NCBI GenBank assembly: GCA_023432985.1
Contig: JAEZEQ010000061.1
Location: 1-35,061 of the forward strand
Direction: 5' to 3'
Source: Bacteroidota bacterium
Lineage (GTDB): Bacteria; Bacteroidota; Bacteroidia; CAIKAF01
Length of the DNA: 35,061 nt
The notes beneath the pieces were generated by a model. The model did not search any database. It was not told the origin of the DNA and was given only the letters and a program-made list of their open reading frames with translations. Both the position numbers and the translations under genes were made by a program. Position 1 is the first letter of the stretch. Every line of letters begins with the position of its first letter. Positions 9,001-17,930 of this stretch are shown piece after piece.

Positions 9001-9314
9001 AAGATTTGAAATCCTTATTGGGGCGTTTGTTTACAAATACGCAGGTTCGCCAATGGTTCAATACACAAGCCGAAGTTCTTACCGAAACACCCCTGATTTC
9101 GCCCAATGGCAGTCTCAAAATTCCCGATCGTATTTTATTGCATGCCGATTTTAATGAAGTAATCGATTTTAAAACCGGAAAAGCTATGTCCGAACACGAA
9201 AAACAAATTGCCGAATACGCCGCCCTGCTTAGTGAAATTACTAATAAACCAAGTCGGGCTTATTTGTTCTATTTATCCGATTTTAGCATAAAGGAGGTCC
9301 GCCATGCAGAATAG
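6075..9314 (+). CDS. addA: UvrD/Rep-family helicase-nuclease, AddA-like subunit
   Basis: This 1079-residue protein is a superfamily 1A helicase fused to a PD-(D/E)XK nuclease, as in AddA/RecB enzymes that process double-strand breaks. Visible motifs are Walker A SASAGSGKT (Lys21), ITFTNKATAEM (Ia), FLLDEFQDTSSLQW (II), GDAKQAIYRFRNGD (III), LDTNYRS (IV), TIHKAKGLEFP (V) and LFYVAVTRAEKELYLL (VI). The C-terminal nuclease keeps His945 (GMLSHELL), Asp1018, and Asp1031-Phe-Lys1033 in VIDFKTGK, then a Q-x-x-x-Y pair after it, so both activities look intact. It diverges from holA and overlaps the next gene by 11 bp; the second subunit lies right behind it. I use addA for the role; annotation pipelines may call it only a UvrD-helicase domain protein. 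Confidence 0.9.
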   Translation: MSFTETQPKLHIYSASAGSGKTFTLTRYFLYLALQDPFEKPFRILAITFTNKATAEMRTRILKALTELADEKGSEHSRFLCDSLHIDESELTRRAQIALSEILHRFQHFHISTIDKFFQKILRSFAREIKRIGFETEIEEDDASDFMVQGLMEDITQNELLKNWMLQFARERIASKEVSWNFSNEIKAFASRLFSEKYKELKSKNQRSIPLEAFVDLKVNLTELMEQLESELNQIVQAAKTKLSKLPLDEMPQASRSPILANLMTKTEFPLSTPFYENLYQKAEAYFSKNESKLKPEHIAWLDVYKNDFVQACLNFCSENGKNYHTARLILNNLYTLALSTDLLKHLEAYRNEHNILLLSDSADFISIMTRDADSPFLYEKIGAKYDHFLLDEFQDTSSLQWSNMAPLIANSIDQGYENLIVGDAKQAIYRFRNGDKNLLQFKVNEQFAPLAQTHFLDTNYRSQQLIVQFNNSITLLATMVMQKIYDQENTSDFFKEELQRSVDLYKNSAQKHHKQNGGYVEMQYFPIPYKDKNEEGEDAEDENPEILFEQARLHILDALSRGYKQSDICVLSYKKEPLRNFAHFITLKNEDNKDPQIFTVSSETGMITRSAAVRCVIAAMRFAYNQNETIALTELIQGWYHLQNHPFHASLLMGYKQKENLMALLPTNFSFATLLNKPLLDMFYGIVEQFDLHNHKEHAPYLCALEDIIIQFTHKYKSGLADFLPYWNKNVEKFTLNASDETNGVKLMTIHKAKGLEFPIVICLMDNMSTQPSGFSNHIWVSREEGLSAPLGVLNIQVKSDLLESEFAQAYEKEMTEYINDGLNLFYVAVTRAEKELYLLSKLKLNKDGSVNKSSSISQHLYQAFFREKFYPVPKQDLFLDLTQYIDGDKLVLGQKEMYQSKDKAKAQNEVADFYFCNPNRPIKIKPARILTEKKEIRLGMLSHELLAMVKSQSDIDRTIQEWFMNGDITQNEMEDLKSLLGRLFTNTQVRQWFNTQAEVLTETPLISPNGSLKIPDRILLHADFNEVIDFKTGKAMSEHEKQIAEYAALLSEITNKPSRAYLFYLSDFSIKEVRHAE
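9291..9298 (+). promoter_or_regulatory. Perfect Shine-Dalgarno AAGGAGGT for addB
   Basis: AAGGAGGT sits inside the last codons of addA, 5 nt before the addB ATG at 9304. It is fully complementary to the usual 16S tail. Nearly all other starts in the window lack such a sequence, so it decides the addB start and points to translational re-initiation or coupling across the 11-bp overlap. Confidence 0.75.
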
Positions 9315-12114
9315 CTTTTTAGGAAATACAGCCCAAAAAATAATGGACACTCATGGAACGGATTTGCGTTCAATTTGTATAGTCCTCCCCAATAGCCGTG
9401 CCGCACAATTTCTATATAAGGAACTGGCCATACGGAATAATAATAAACCCATCTGGGCTCCGCAAATCAAAACCTCGGTGCAATTATTACGCGAACACAG
9501 TAATTTGCTCAGCGCAGATCGGCTTATTTTATTGAACGAACTCTTTCAGATTCACAAACAAATTACCTCAAGAAATGAGCCCTTTTATCGCTTTTTTCCC
9601 TGGGGCGAAATTCTATTGAACGATTTCAACGATATAGATGTTTACCGCGTTCCTGCAAAAGTCTTGTATACCAACCTCAGCGCCGAAAAGGAAATTAGTC
9701 TCGATTTTAGTTATTTAACCGAAGAACAATTAGACGCCATACGCCGTTTTTGGGGCCAATTCGCCGCCAACCAACAGGAAGCCGAAAAAGCCTTTACCGA
9801 AATATGGAAGAATCTATTTCCCATTTACGATAGCTTTAGAAATAAATTGCTGTCCCTCGGTATTGGTTATGACGGAATGATCTTACGCGATGCCGCCGAA
9901 AATTTGCAGAAAAGGTGGACCAAAGGACGCTTTAAGGAATATATACTGGTCGGGTTCAATCAGCTCGATGCCTGCGAAAGAGAACTCTTCGAAACCATTA
10001 TGACCCAAGAAAATCACTCCTTTCATTGGGATTATGATGCACATTATGTGGAAAATATAAAACATGAGGCCGGACTTTTCGCGCGGAAAAATGCCAAATT
10101 TCACAGTCTCGAAAATCTGCCAAAAATGCTCGCCCATAAAGATTTACCCATACGTATTATGGCCTGCTCTTCCGACGCCGCTCAGGCTCAATGGATAGGC
10201 AAAATCATGCAAAATGAGGATATGAATCCCAATAATACGGCCATTATTTTACCCCGGGAAGAAATTCTCCCTTCTCTCCTTTCGGCCATACCGCCGCATT
10301 ACCCCAAAGTCAACGTTACCATGGGTTATCCCATTTATTTTTCGGCACTTTATCCCCTCGCCGATGCATTGTTTCAGTTGAAAAAACGCAGTAAACCCGG
10401 TAAGGAAAATACCTGGCTCTATATGCCTTTGCTCAAAAAAGTATTGCATAACCCTTATATACAACACATACTTACAGCCGAGCAATTGAGCCTGCTGCAA
10501 GAATGGAAACAAAAAATTTATATCAAGCTTCAAGAAGCAAAAGACAACTTTCCCATCCTCGCCGATAGCGTTTTTTCTTCGGTGGATTTAAAAAGTTTTT
10601 ACAGGGACTTTTTAGGACTGCTGGAAAGCATACAACAGAACGAAGAATCGACACTTCCGCAAATAGATCGGCAAATTATTCCGGTCGTACATAAGGAATT
10701 AAGACGCATGCACGAATTGATGGATCCGGCTCATTTGGACGAAAATCCGGAAGATCAAATCAAAATTATCCAATCCCTGCTCAAAAGTTTGAAGGTTCCC
10801 TTTCTGGGCGAACCGGTAGAAGGCCTGCAAATTATGGGTCCCCTCGAAAGCCGTTCGCTCGACTTCGATTATGTTATCATTCCGCATATGAACGAAGGAT
10901 CCATGCCCGGAGACGGTTCTTCGAATTCTTATATTCCCCACAGTCTGCGTAAGGCATTTGGCATGCCCGGACCCGACGAAAAACTGGCCGCACAAGCCTA
11001 CTTTTTCTACAGACTTCTGCATAAAGCCAAACATGTATTTCTATTGTATAACAGCGAAGCAGACGGATTATCAACCGGAGAGAAAAGCCGCTTTATCTGG
11101 CAATTGCAACACGAACTGAAATCATTGCGTTTCGAAGAAACGCGCCTAAATACCATTTTTATTTCGGGAAATATGCCGCCCATACAAATCGAGAAAACAC
11201 CCGATATAATGGAGGAGTTAATGAAATATACCACGCAGGTCCAAAACCCTAAAAGTATTTCGCCCACAGCTCTGTCGAGTTATATCGCCTGTTCACTCCG
11301 TTTCTACTTCTCAAAAATAGCCCGACTCAAAGAAGAAGACGTGCTCGAGGAAGATATAGACTCCAGAAAATTTGGAAATATTTTACACCAAACACTCGAA
11401 TTTTTATACCTTCCATTTCTGAATAAACAAATCCAAAAAAATGATCTCCTACATATGCAATCAAAATTAAATGCAGTGCTGGACGAAGCTTTTATGGAAT
11501 CTGTAAACCAAAATTCGGAATTGGAAATCGAAGCCGAAAATATCATTATTAAAGAATTGATTCGCGATTATGCCCTGAAAGTACTACATAACGATATGGA
11601 ACGTGTGCCCTTTACTTTGTTGGCAACCGAATTGGGAAAGGAACGCAGTAATGCCCTCTTTTTCCATCTCCCACTGCCTGATAGCGATTTCAAAATTCGC
11701 TTCTCGGGAATTGTAGACCGTATTGACCGTAAGGATGATTGGGTCGAAATTATCGATTATAAAACCGGATCTGTTACACTGAATTGCTCTTCTGCCGATA
11801 AGATATTTCAGGAAAATGAATCGGATGCTCTAAAAGCAATTTTGCAAACTTTCCTCTACGAAGAAATGTATAAGGAGACGCTAGACCCCGCTGCAAAAAC
11901 CAAAGCGAAGATTTATGCGCTCAAAAAAAATGAAAATCTTCTCGAAGCAACCACTGTAAAAAAGAAAGAACCGGATGAATCGTTTCGACAAGAAATGATG
12001 GAAAACTTGCAGGAACGTGTAGGCCAATTATTCAACCCAAATATCCCATTTAGTCAGACTAAACATATAAAGAACTGTGCATATTGCGAATTTAAAGGGA
12101 TTTGCAATAGATAA
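9304..12114 (+). CDS. addB: PD-(D/E)XK nuclease family protein, AddB-like subunit
   Basis: The 936-residue partner of the upstream helicase-nuclease has a degenerate helicase fold and a C-terminal nuclease. The nuclease core is FSGIVDRIDRKDDWVEIIDYKTG, with Asp805, Asp818 and Lys820. An iron-sulphur cluster typical of AddB is predicted from Cys663 (YIACSLRFYF) plus Cys925, Cys928 and Cys934 in NCAYCEFKGIC. Unlike AddB of Bacillus, no Walker A is seen: the protein starts close to IVLPNSRAAQFLYKEL, the segment that normally follows it. ATP-driven movement would then come only from AddA. A strong ribosome binding site inside addA supports the start. Together the pair would resect DNA ends for RecA repair. 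Confidence 0.87.
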   Translation: MQNSFLGNTAQKIMDTHGTDLRSICIVLPNSRAAQFLYKELAIRNNNKPIWAPQIKTSVQLLREHSNLLSADRLILLNELFQIHKQITSRNEPFYRFFPWGEILLNDFNDIDVYRVPAKVLYTNLSAEKEISLDFSYLTEEQLDAIRRFWGQFAANQQEAEKAFTEIWKNLFPIYDSFRNKLLSLGIGYDGMILRDAAENLQKRWTKGRFKEYILVGFNQLDACERELFETIMTQENHSFHWDYDAHYVENIKHEAGLFARKNAKFHSLENLPKMLAHKDLPIRIMACSSDAAQAQWIGKIMQNEDMNPNNTAIILPREEILPSLLSAIPPHYPKVNVTMGYPIYFSALYPLADALFQLKKRSKPGKENTWLYMPLLKKVLHNPYIQHILTAEQLSLLQEWKQKIYIKLQEAKDNFPILADSVFSSVDLKSFYRDFLGLLESIQQNEESTLPQIDRQIIPVVHKELRRMHELMDPAHLDENPEDQIKIIQSLLKSLKVPFLGEPVEGLQIMGPLESRSLDFDYVIIPHMNEGSMPGDGSSNSYIPHSLRKAFGMPGPDEKLAAQAYFFYRLLHKAKHVFLLYNSEADGLSTGEKSRFIWQLQHELKSLRFEETRLNTIFISGNMPPIQIEKTPDIMEELMKYTTQVQNPKSISPTALSSYIACSLRFYFSKIARLKEEDVLEEDIDSRKFGNILHQTLEFLYLPFLNKQIQKNDLLHMQSKLNAVLDEAFMESVNQNSELEIEAENIIIKELIRDYALKVLHNDMERVPFTLLATELGKERSNALFFHLPLPDSDFKIRFSGIVDRIDRKDDWVEIIDYKTGSVTLNCSSADKIFQENESDALKAILQTFLYEEMYKETLDPAAKTKAKIYALKKNENLLEATTVKKKEPDESFRQEMMENLQERVGQLFNPNIPFSQTKHIKNCAYCEFKGICNR

Positions 12115-12148
12115 TTGTATCTTTACACAGCATTAGGGGCATTTGAAA

Positions 12149-13894
12149 ATGAAAAATAATATTTTAAAAAAAGGGCTTTACTTTTATTTAATTTGCAGCA
12201 GTAGCATTTCTTTAGTTGCACAAAAAATTGTGCCTGAGAAATATACATATAACGAGAGTTATAGTTACGAGGAACTTATTCATATTTACGAAAATCTCGA
12301 CAGGATGTATGTGGATGCAGCTTTGTTGAAATGGGGAAAAACGGATGCAGGACATGAGCTGCACACCTTCGTTATCAATACGGATGAGGTATTCGACCCC
12401 ATGTTGATAAAACAGAGCAATAAGTCGGTTCTCTTTATTCTAAATGGCATTCATCCCGGCGAACCCGACGGAATAGACGCATCAGTACTTTGGGCCGAAA
12501 GCCTGCTCATGCGCAAGAACCTGAATCAAATTCTCGAAAATACGGTTGTGGTCATAGTCCCCGTATTTAATATTGACGGTATGTTGAACCGGGATTGTTG
12601 CTCGCGGGTAAACCAGAACGGACCGGCAAGTTATGGCTTTAGAGCCAATGCCAAAAATCTGGATTTAAACCGGGACTTCATGAAACAAGAATCGAAAAAT
12701 ATGCAATCCTTTATTGAAATTTTTCAAGCATTCGACCCCGATATTTTTGTAGATACACATGTCTCTAACGGCGCCGATTATCCCTATACAATTTCTCTTA
12801 TTCACAGTTCGGGAAATCGACTACCCGAGCCTGCACGCAGCTTCTATACCGATGAAATGACTCCCGCCTTATATAAAGAAATGAAGCAGCGAAAATGGGA
12901 AATGATCCCTTATGTCAACCTGCACAATATGCCTCCCGACAATGGTTTCGAGGCATTTTACGACAGTCCCAAATACAGCAATGGCTTCACCTCTCTCTAC
13001 GGCACATTCTCTTTCACAATCGAAACACATATGCTGAAAAGTTACCCCGAAAGAGTGGAAGCAAATAAAGATTTTTTGGAGTCTATAACCGAATTCACAA
13101 ATAAGAATAGCCGCAAAATACAGGTATACAGAAACCTGTATAAAGAATGGGTTAAAAACACTACGCATATGCCCATACGTTTTGCACACGACGACTCTAT
13201 GCTGACCTATCTCGACTTCAAAACCTATCCCTACGTATACAAAAAAAGTGAGGTCACCCAACAGGAACAATTGTATTTCGACAGACAACAAATCATACTC
13301 AAAAAAATCCCCTTTATACACGGCTTTAAGTCCACTTATACAGCCGCCAAACCAAAGGCATTTGTAATTCCCTATGCATATTGCGAACTGGCAGAGAAAT
13401 TAAAAAAGAATGGGGTAAATATGAAGAAGCTGATGTATGACAGCTTGATGGATTTGCAGGTATGGTATCTTCCAAACGTAGAATTCGATCGACTCAGCGA
13501 AGGCAGGCCACTTTTCGCGGTTAGAGATACACAGAGCATTCGGTCTATGCAAAAAATTCAAATCCCTGAAGGCTCATTTATTGTGGAAATGGGGACAGAA
13601 AACGATGCATTTATTATGAACGCCCTACACCCTATGGGCGAAGACTCCTACCTGCGTTGGGGTTATTTTGCATCCCATTTCGAACAGAAAGAATACTTCT
13701 CGTCCTATGTTTTTGACCCTTTGGCAAAAAATATTTTGGACGAAAATCCGACTCTGAAAGCAGCATTCGAAAAGAAAAAAGAAGAGGATAAAAACTTTGC
13801 AGAAAATGCTAATGCACAATTGCAATATATTTACAAGCATTCGGTATATGCCGAAAAAAGTCTGAATAAATATCCCATTTATTTTGCTTACTAA
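12149..13894 (+). CDS. M14-family zinc metallopeptidase, secreted
   Basis: A 581-residue zinc carboxypeptidase-fold protein. The ATG at 12149 is preferred; a TTG two codons earlier is possible. It begins with a signal peptide (basic KNNILKKG, hydrophobic core, cleavage probably after VAQ). Zinc ligands are His102 and Glu105 in GIHPGEPDG, then His204 in DIFVDTHVSNG. The catalytic Glu292 is in FTIETHML, and DLNRDF supplies the substrate-binding Arg. The metallopeptidase domain takes up roughly the first 330 residues; the last 250 have no recognised fold and may be an accessory domain. It follows addB after 34 bp but is functionally unrelated. Likely periplasmic or surface; substrate unknown. 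Confidence 0.85.
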   Translation: MKNNILKKGLYFYLICSSSISLVAQKIVPEKYTYNESYSYEELIHIYENLDRMYVDAALLKWGKTDAGHELHTFVINTDEVFDPMLIKQSNKSVLFILNGIHPGEPDGIDASVLWAESLLMRKNLNQILENTVVVIVPVFNIDGMLNRDCCSRVNQNGPASYGFRANAKNLDLNRDFMKQESKNMQSFIEIFQAFDPDIFVDTHVSNGADYPYTISLIHSSGNRLPEPARSFYTDEMTPALYKEMKQRKWEMIPYVNLHNMPPDNGFEAFYDSPKYSNGFTSLYGTFSFTIETHMLKSYPERVEANKDFLESITEFTNKNSRKIQVYRNLYKEWVKNTTHMPIRFAHDDSMLTYLDFKTYPYVYKKSEVTQQEQLYFDRQQIILKKIPFIHGFKSTYTAAKPKAFVIPYAYCELAEKLKKNGVNMKKLMYDSLMDLQVWYLPNVEFDRLSEGRPLFAVRDTQSIRSMQKIQIPEGSFIVEMGTENDAFIMNALHPMGEDSYLRWGYFASHFEQKEYFSSYVFDPLAKNILDENPTLKAAFEKKKEEDKNFAENANAQLQYIYKHSVYAEKSLNKYPIYFAY

Positions 13895-13939
13895 GCGGTT
13901 AAATACCCGTTAAACATAGCATATATCTGAGTCAATTTT

Positions 13940-13947
13940 TACATTTG
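13940..13947 (+). promoter_or_regulatory. -7 promoter element TACATTTG for the TlpA-like gene
   Basis: TACATTTG fits the Bacteroidota -7 consensus TAnnTTTG exactly and lies 22 nt before the ATG, in the 75-bp gap after the M14 gene. A clear -33 TTTG was not found at the usual spacing, so confidence is limited. Confidence 0.35.
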
Positions 13948-13969
13948 TTTTACTAAAAGTCAACACATC

Positions 13970-15445
13970 ATGTATATGAAAAAAGGATTACTTTTCTCGA
14001 TGCTTCTAATTCTAGGGTCCTTGTTTGGCAAGGCACAGGATGCATACAAAATCAATGTTAAGATTAAAAACACCCCTTCAAAAGAAATCTATTTGGGATT
14101 TTATTACGACAATAATAAGTACGTAAAAGACACGGCTAAAGCTGTAAAACCGGGTGAATTTGTTTTTAGCGGCGATACGAAACTCGAGAAAGGTTTATAT
14201 CTGATCGTACTCGAAAATATGGTTATGTTCGACCTACTTATCGACGACAATCAGCATTTCACACTCGAAACAGATACCCTGGATCTTATTAAAAACGCCA
14301 AATTCAAAGGGCATGATCTTAACGCTGCTTTCTATGATTTTATGGGCAAAGCCGGTAAAAAACAAGCAGAAATAGGCAAATATAGAGCACGGATAAAGGA
14401 ATTGGGAGAAGATGCCGATTCAACGAAAATCTACCGGGAGAAAATCAGCACATTGAGTAAAGACATTCAGGATAATCAGGATGCGATTATCGCTAAATTC
14501 CCGAATTCACTTTTGGCAAATATGTTTATGGCCGGTAAGGAAGTGCCCAATCCGGTTCCTTTGAACAGCAAAGAAGATTCAACCAATCATTACTATTATA
14601 ATGTAAAACATTATTGGGATAATTATGCCTGGCAAGACGGAGGCCTGGCCAGAACGCCTATTTTATATGATCGTTTATTGACCTATTTCGACAAAATGAT
14701 TATTAAAGTACCCGATACACTCATTTATTATACCGATTATGTATTAAAAATGGCCGAAGCCGATAAGGAGAATTTTAAATATACGGTTCAGTTTTTATAC
14801 AAACATTTTGGTACAAGTAAAATGCTATGCCACGAAAATGTATTTGTTCACTTAGCTAAAAACTACTACAATGCCGATAAAGCATGGTGGGCCGATAAAG
14901 AAAGTCTCGACAAAATTGCCAAAACAGTTAGAGAGTTAGAACCCACCTTATGCGGACAAATTGCGCCCAACTTATCTCTACCCGATACCGGTGGGGTTGA
15001 TTTTTACCGATTACATGATGTGAAAGCAAAATATACGCTGATTACCTTTTGGGATCCGGGATGCGGACATTGCCAAAAAGAAATTCCCCGTTTGCAGCAT
15101 TTGCTCGATTCAACACTGACCAAACAAGGGGTGGATGTGTATGGCGTGTGTACACAAAGAGATTTGGGCGAATTGAAAAAATTCCTCAAAGAGAAAAAAA
15201 TTCGATTCCTCAATACGCTTGTAACCGAAGAAATGGCAAAAAATCCGAATAAATACGTACTGGAATTAAAAATTACCGATATAGCCAGTCTGAATTTACA
15301 CCAAACCTACAATATCAAAAGTACGCCTTTGATGATGGTTTTGGATAGCAAAAAGAGAATTATCGCACAAAAATTAGGTGTGGAAGATTTAATCCCATTC
15401 CTGAAAAATTACGAAAGACAACAGGAATTGCTGAAGAAAAATTAA
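13970..15445 (+). CDS. TlpA-like thiol:disulfide oxidoreductase with N-terminal lipid/ligand-type domain
   Basis: The 491-residue protein has an N-terminal signal peptide (cleavage near KAQ, residues 21-23), an N-terminal beta-rich domain like the DUF4369 region common in Bacteroidota (up to about residue 110), a helical middle, and a C-terminal thioredoxin domain of TlpA/AhpC type. The redox site is Cys365-Gly-His-Cys368 in FWDPGCGHCQKEIPRLQ, and the cis-proline loop is NIKSTPLMMVLD. It probably acts in the periplasm as a disulfide reductase or redox partner. ATG codons at 13970 and 13976 are both possible. Its stop codon overlaps that of the convergent lipoprotein gene (shared TTAA). Confidence 0.88.
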   Translation: MYMKKGLLFSMLLILGSLFGKAQDAYKINVKIKNTPSKEIYLGFYYDNNKYVKDTAKAVKPGEFVFSGDTKLEKGLYLIVLENMVMFDLLIDDNQHFTLETDTLDLIKNAKFKGHDLNAAFYDFMGKAGKKQAEIGKYRARIKELGEDADSTKIYREKISTLSKDIQDNQDAIIAKFPNSLLANMFMAGKEVPNPVPLNSKEDSTNHYYYNVKHYWDNYAWQDGGLARTPILYDRLLTYFDKMIIKVPDTLIYYTDYVLKMAEADKENFKYTVQFLYKHFGTSKMLCHENVFVHLAKNYYNADKAWWADKESLDKIAKTVRELEPTLCGQIAPNLSLPDTGGVDFYRLHDVKAKYTLITFWDPGCGHCQKEIPRLQHLLDSTLTKQGVDVYGVCTQRDLGELKKFLKEKKIRFLNTLVTEEMAKNPNKYVLELKITDIASLNLHQTYNIKSTPLMMVLDSKKRIIAQKLGVEDLIPFLKNYERQQELLKKN

Positions 15446-16389
15446 TTTTCAATTTCCCCTTCGGGCGAAATATTAGAGGGTTTAATTTCCAGACGAATGG
15501 CATCTATGGCCACATCTCTACGCGGTAAATAAGCCGAAAAAACGAGATATGAAGGCCATAAATCAGAATCAAACTTCATTTCGGAAGGCAAACTTAGCTG
15601 TGCCTGAATCAGGCTGTCTGTATAAGCGTAATAACTTTTATTTAGAATAGGATCTTTAAATTGACGCGGCGTATTAATCCACTGAAAGTTCAATTCCGAA
15701 AGCGAATCTGTATCCCAAACTATACGTAAGCCTTGCATATATTCTCGGGCATTGCCTCGATCCGAAATAATACGTTGTTTTTTGGGATTAAAAAGGGAAA
15801 CCAAAAAGACATGCTTTTCGGCATCATAGGCACCAGTGGCATATATTTCGCTCACCCATTTATAATAAGCCGGGTAAAGCCATTTGCGATCTTCTTTTCC
15901 GGATAAAAAGCTGATATCATTTCTGAGATTAGGATTATGTATTTCGCTCAAGAGAAAGGTGAGTCCCTCTTCCAATTGGGTATAAGCATCCGTAGCAGAC
16001 CCAAAAGAGGTAAAAGAAAAAACACTATCATTCCGACCTAATATCAATCCATATGGCAGAATCAGCTTATGTTCCTTTTGAAATTGCTTAAGCTGTGCCG
16101 ACAAACTTTCTTTGGGGGCATCAGTCGCGGGGCTGATACGGTGTATGGCTTTAAAAGCCTGTTGAACCGAATCGGCGAGACAAGGAAAAGCATTTAAATG
16201 GGAATCGAGCCGAATCGAATGCGCTGCCGAATCATCGACAATCAACAGTACATAATCGCTATATGCTGACAAAGAAGCCAGGGAAGAATCTATATCTCCT
16301 GCATATTGCCATTTACCATTACAAGTGTTTTGAGAGGAATTGCAGGAAAACCAGATAAGCGAACAAATACAAATTAAAAAAATGCGCAT
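15442..16389 (-). CDS. Lipoprotein of unknown function
   Basis: I do not recognise this 315-residue protein. A short hydrophobic leader ends in IWFSC, a lipobox with Cys16 as the likely lipidated residue, so it should be anchored in the periplasm or outer membrane. The body is mixed alpha/beta, with no metal-binding or catalytic pattern I can identify; two Cys besides the lipidated one (near residues 23 and 70) could pair. The start follows the dnaA terminator, so it is probably a separate transcript. It is transcribed toward the TlpA-like gene, and the two stop codons interlock. A link to the TlpA protein is conjecture. Confidence 0.7.
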   Translation of the reverse strand: MRIFLICICSLIWFSCNSSQNTCNGKWQYAGDIDSSLASLSAYSDYVLLIVDDSAAHSIRLDSHLNAFPCLADSVQQAFKAIHRISPATDAPKESLSAQLKQFQKEHKLILPYGLILGRNDSVFSFTSFGSATDAYTQLEEGLTFLLSEIHNPNLRNDISFLSGKEDRKWLYPAYYKWVSEIYATGAYDAEKHVFLVSLFNPKKQRIISDRGNAREYMQGLRIVWDTDSLSELNFQWINTPRQFKDPILNKSYYAYTDSLIQAQLSLPSEMKFDSDLWPSYLVFSAYLPRRDVAIDAIRLEIKPSNISPEGEIEN

Positions 16390-16436
16390 AAACAGCCTTT
16401 TAAATAGAAAGGAAATATAAAGAAAAGAAACTGTGT

Positions 16437-16468
16437 AAAAAAAAAGCTGTCTAAATTTAGACAGCTTT
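16437..16468 (-). terminator. Rho-independent terminator of dnaA
   Basis: On the minus strand, 5 bp after the dnaA stop, AAAGCTGTCTAAA is followed at once by its exact complement TTTAGACAGCTTT, a 26-nt perfect palindrome (16443-16468), and then a run of nine T. The run is only on the dnaA side, so the signal is directional. Confidence 0.8.
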
Positions 16469-16473
16469 CATGC

Positions 16474-17928
16474 TTAGGCATTGAGATTAATTTTCTTATC
16501 CAATTCGTCGACATAGGCCTTAAATCGCTTATCGGTTTCCATGAGATTATTCACTGTTTTACATGCATGCAAGACAGTGGCATGATCTTTTCCACCACAG
16601 TGTGCACCGATGGTAGCCAAGGAATATTTGGTATAACTTTTAGCGAAATACATGGCAATTTGACGAGCCTGTACCACTTCTCTTTTTCGGGTTTTACTTT
16701 TAATAATATCGACACTTAATTTGAAATAATCGCAAACTATCTTTTGAATATAATCCATAGATATCTCTCTTTGTGTATTTTTCACAAAGCGGTCGATAAT
16801 TTTCTTGGCCAGATCGAGTGTAATTTCTTTTTTATTATAGGAAGATTGGGCAATAAGGGAAATCAAAGCGCCTTCCAATTCCCGCACGCTGCTTGTAATG
16901 CTATAGCCCAAATACTCAATTACCTCATCAGGCAATTCAATACCGTCTTTATAAGTTTTCGATTTCAGGATTGCAATACGCGTTTCCAGCTCGGGCATTT
17001 GCAGATCGGCAGATAATCCCCATTTGAAACGGCTGAGCAAACGTTGTTCCATGCCCACAATTTCCACCGGAGGTTTATCGCTGGTCAGGATAATTTGTTT
17101 GCCATTTTGATGCAGGTGATTGAAAATATGGAAAAATACATCCTGCGTTTTTTCTTTACCCGAAAGGTGGTGTACATCATCAATAATAAGTACATCCATT
17201 AACTGATAAAAATTCACAAAGTCATTCGAGGAATTGTTTTTCACCGCATCCACAAATTGACGTGTAAATTTATCGGCATCAATATATAATACAATTTTAT
17301 CGGGAAAGTTCTTTTTAATTTCTATACCTATAGCATGCGCCAAATGGGTTTTTCCTAAACCGGCAGCTCCATAAAGTAATAAAGGATTAAAGGAAGTTCC
17401 ACCCGGACTTTTAGAAACGGCAAAACCGGCACTGCGAGCCAATCTATTGCAATCGCCTTCCACAAAATTATCGAAGTTTTTGGTGGGAATCAGATTGCTT
17501 TCTATATTAATTTGCTTCAATCCGGGAACCACAAATGGGTTACGGATTGACTTAGATCCGGATAAATCCATAGGCACTTTTACATCAGGGTTTAGTACAG
17601 CTCTTCGATCGGTAGGGGGAACCTTGGTTGTATAATTACCGGCATGTGCACTATTATCTTTAGCAACCACTATGCTATATTCTAATTTCCCATCCATTCC
17701 CAATTCTTTACGAATGGCCGATTTTAATAATCCTAAATAATGTTCTTCTAACCACTCATAAAAAAACTCGGATGGTACCTGGATGGTAATCACCTTACCT
17801 ACTAATTTAACCGGCACTATAGGCTCAAACCATGTTTTAAAACTTGTTGGAGATACGTTGTCTCGTATAAAGGACAGACATCCGTTCCAAACATTCAGGG
17901 CATCATTTCTGGTTGGTTCTGTAACCAT
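16474..17928 (-). CDS. dnaA: Chromosomal replication initiator protein DnaA
   Basis: DnaA binds origin boxes and opens DNA for replication. The 484-residue protein, counted from the ATG at 17928, has the N-terminal domain I (WNGCLSFIRDNVSPTSFKTWFEP), a linker, the AAA+ core with Walker A GAAGLGKT (187-194) and Walker B LIIDDVHH (247-254), and a C-terminal DNA-binding domain with IGAHCGGKDHATVLHA (about 439-454), the DnaA signature. An in-frame TTG six codons upstream exists, but the ATG is preferred. Upstream and in the same direction lies the nucleotidase-peptidase cluster; downstream is a strong terminator. A -7-like TTTATTTG is 2 nt before the ATG. I found no convincing cluster of DnaA boxes beside the gene. 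Confidence 0.95.
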   Translation of the reverse strand: MVTEPTRNDALNVWNGCLSFIRDNVSPTSFKTWFEPIVPVKLVGKVITIQVPSEFFYEWLEEHYLGLLKSAIRKELGMDGKLEYSIVVAKDNSAHAGNYTTKVPPTDRRAVLNPDVKVPMDLSGSKSIRNPFVVPGLKQINIESNLIPTKNFDNFVEGDCNRLARSAGFAVSKSPGGTSFNPLLLYGAAGLGKTHLAHAIGIEIKKNFPDKIVLYIDADKFTRQFVDAVKNNSSNDFVNFYQLMDVLIIDDVHHLSGKEKTQDVFFHIFNHLHQNGKQIILTSDKPPVEIVGMEQRLLSRFKWGLSADLQMPELETRIAILKSKTYKDGIELPDEVIEYLGYSITSSVRELEGALISLIAQSSYNKKEITLDLAKKIIDRFVKNTQREISMDYIQKIVCDYFKLSVDIIKSKTRKREVVQARQIAMYFAKSYTKYSLATIGAHCGGKDHATVLHACKTVNNLMETDKRFKAYVDELDKKINLNA

Positions 17929-17930
17929 TA

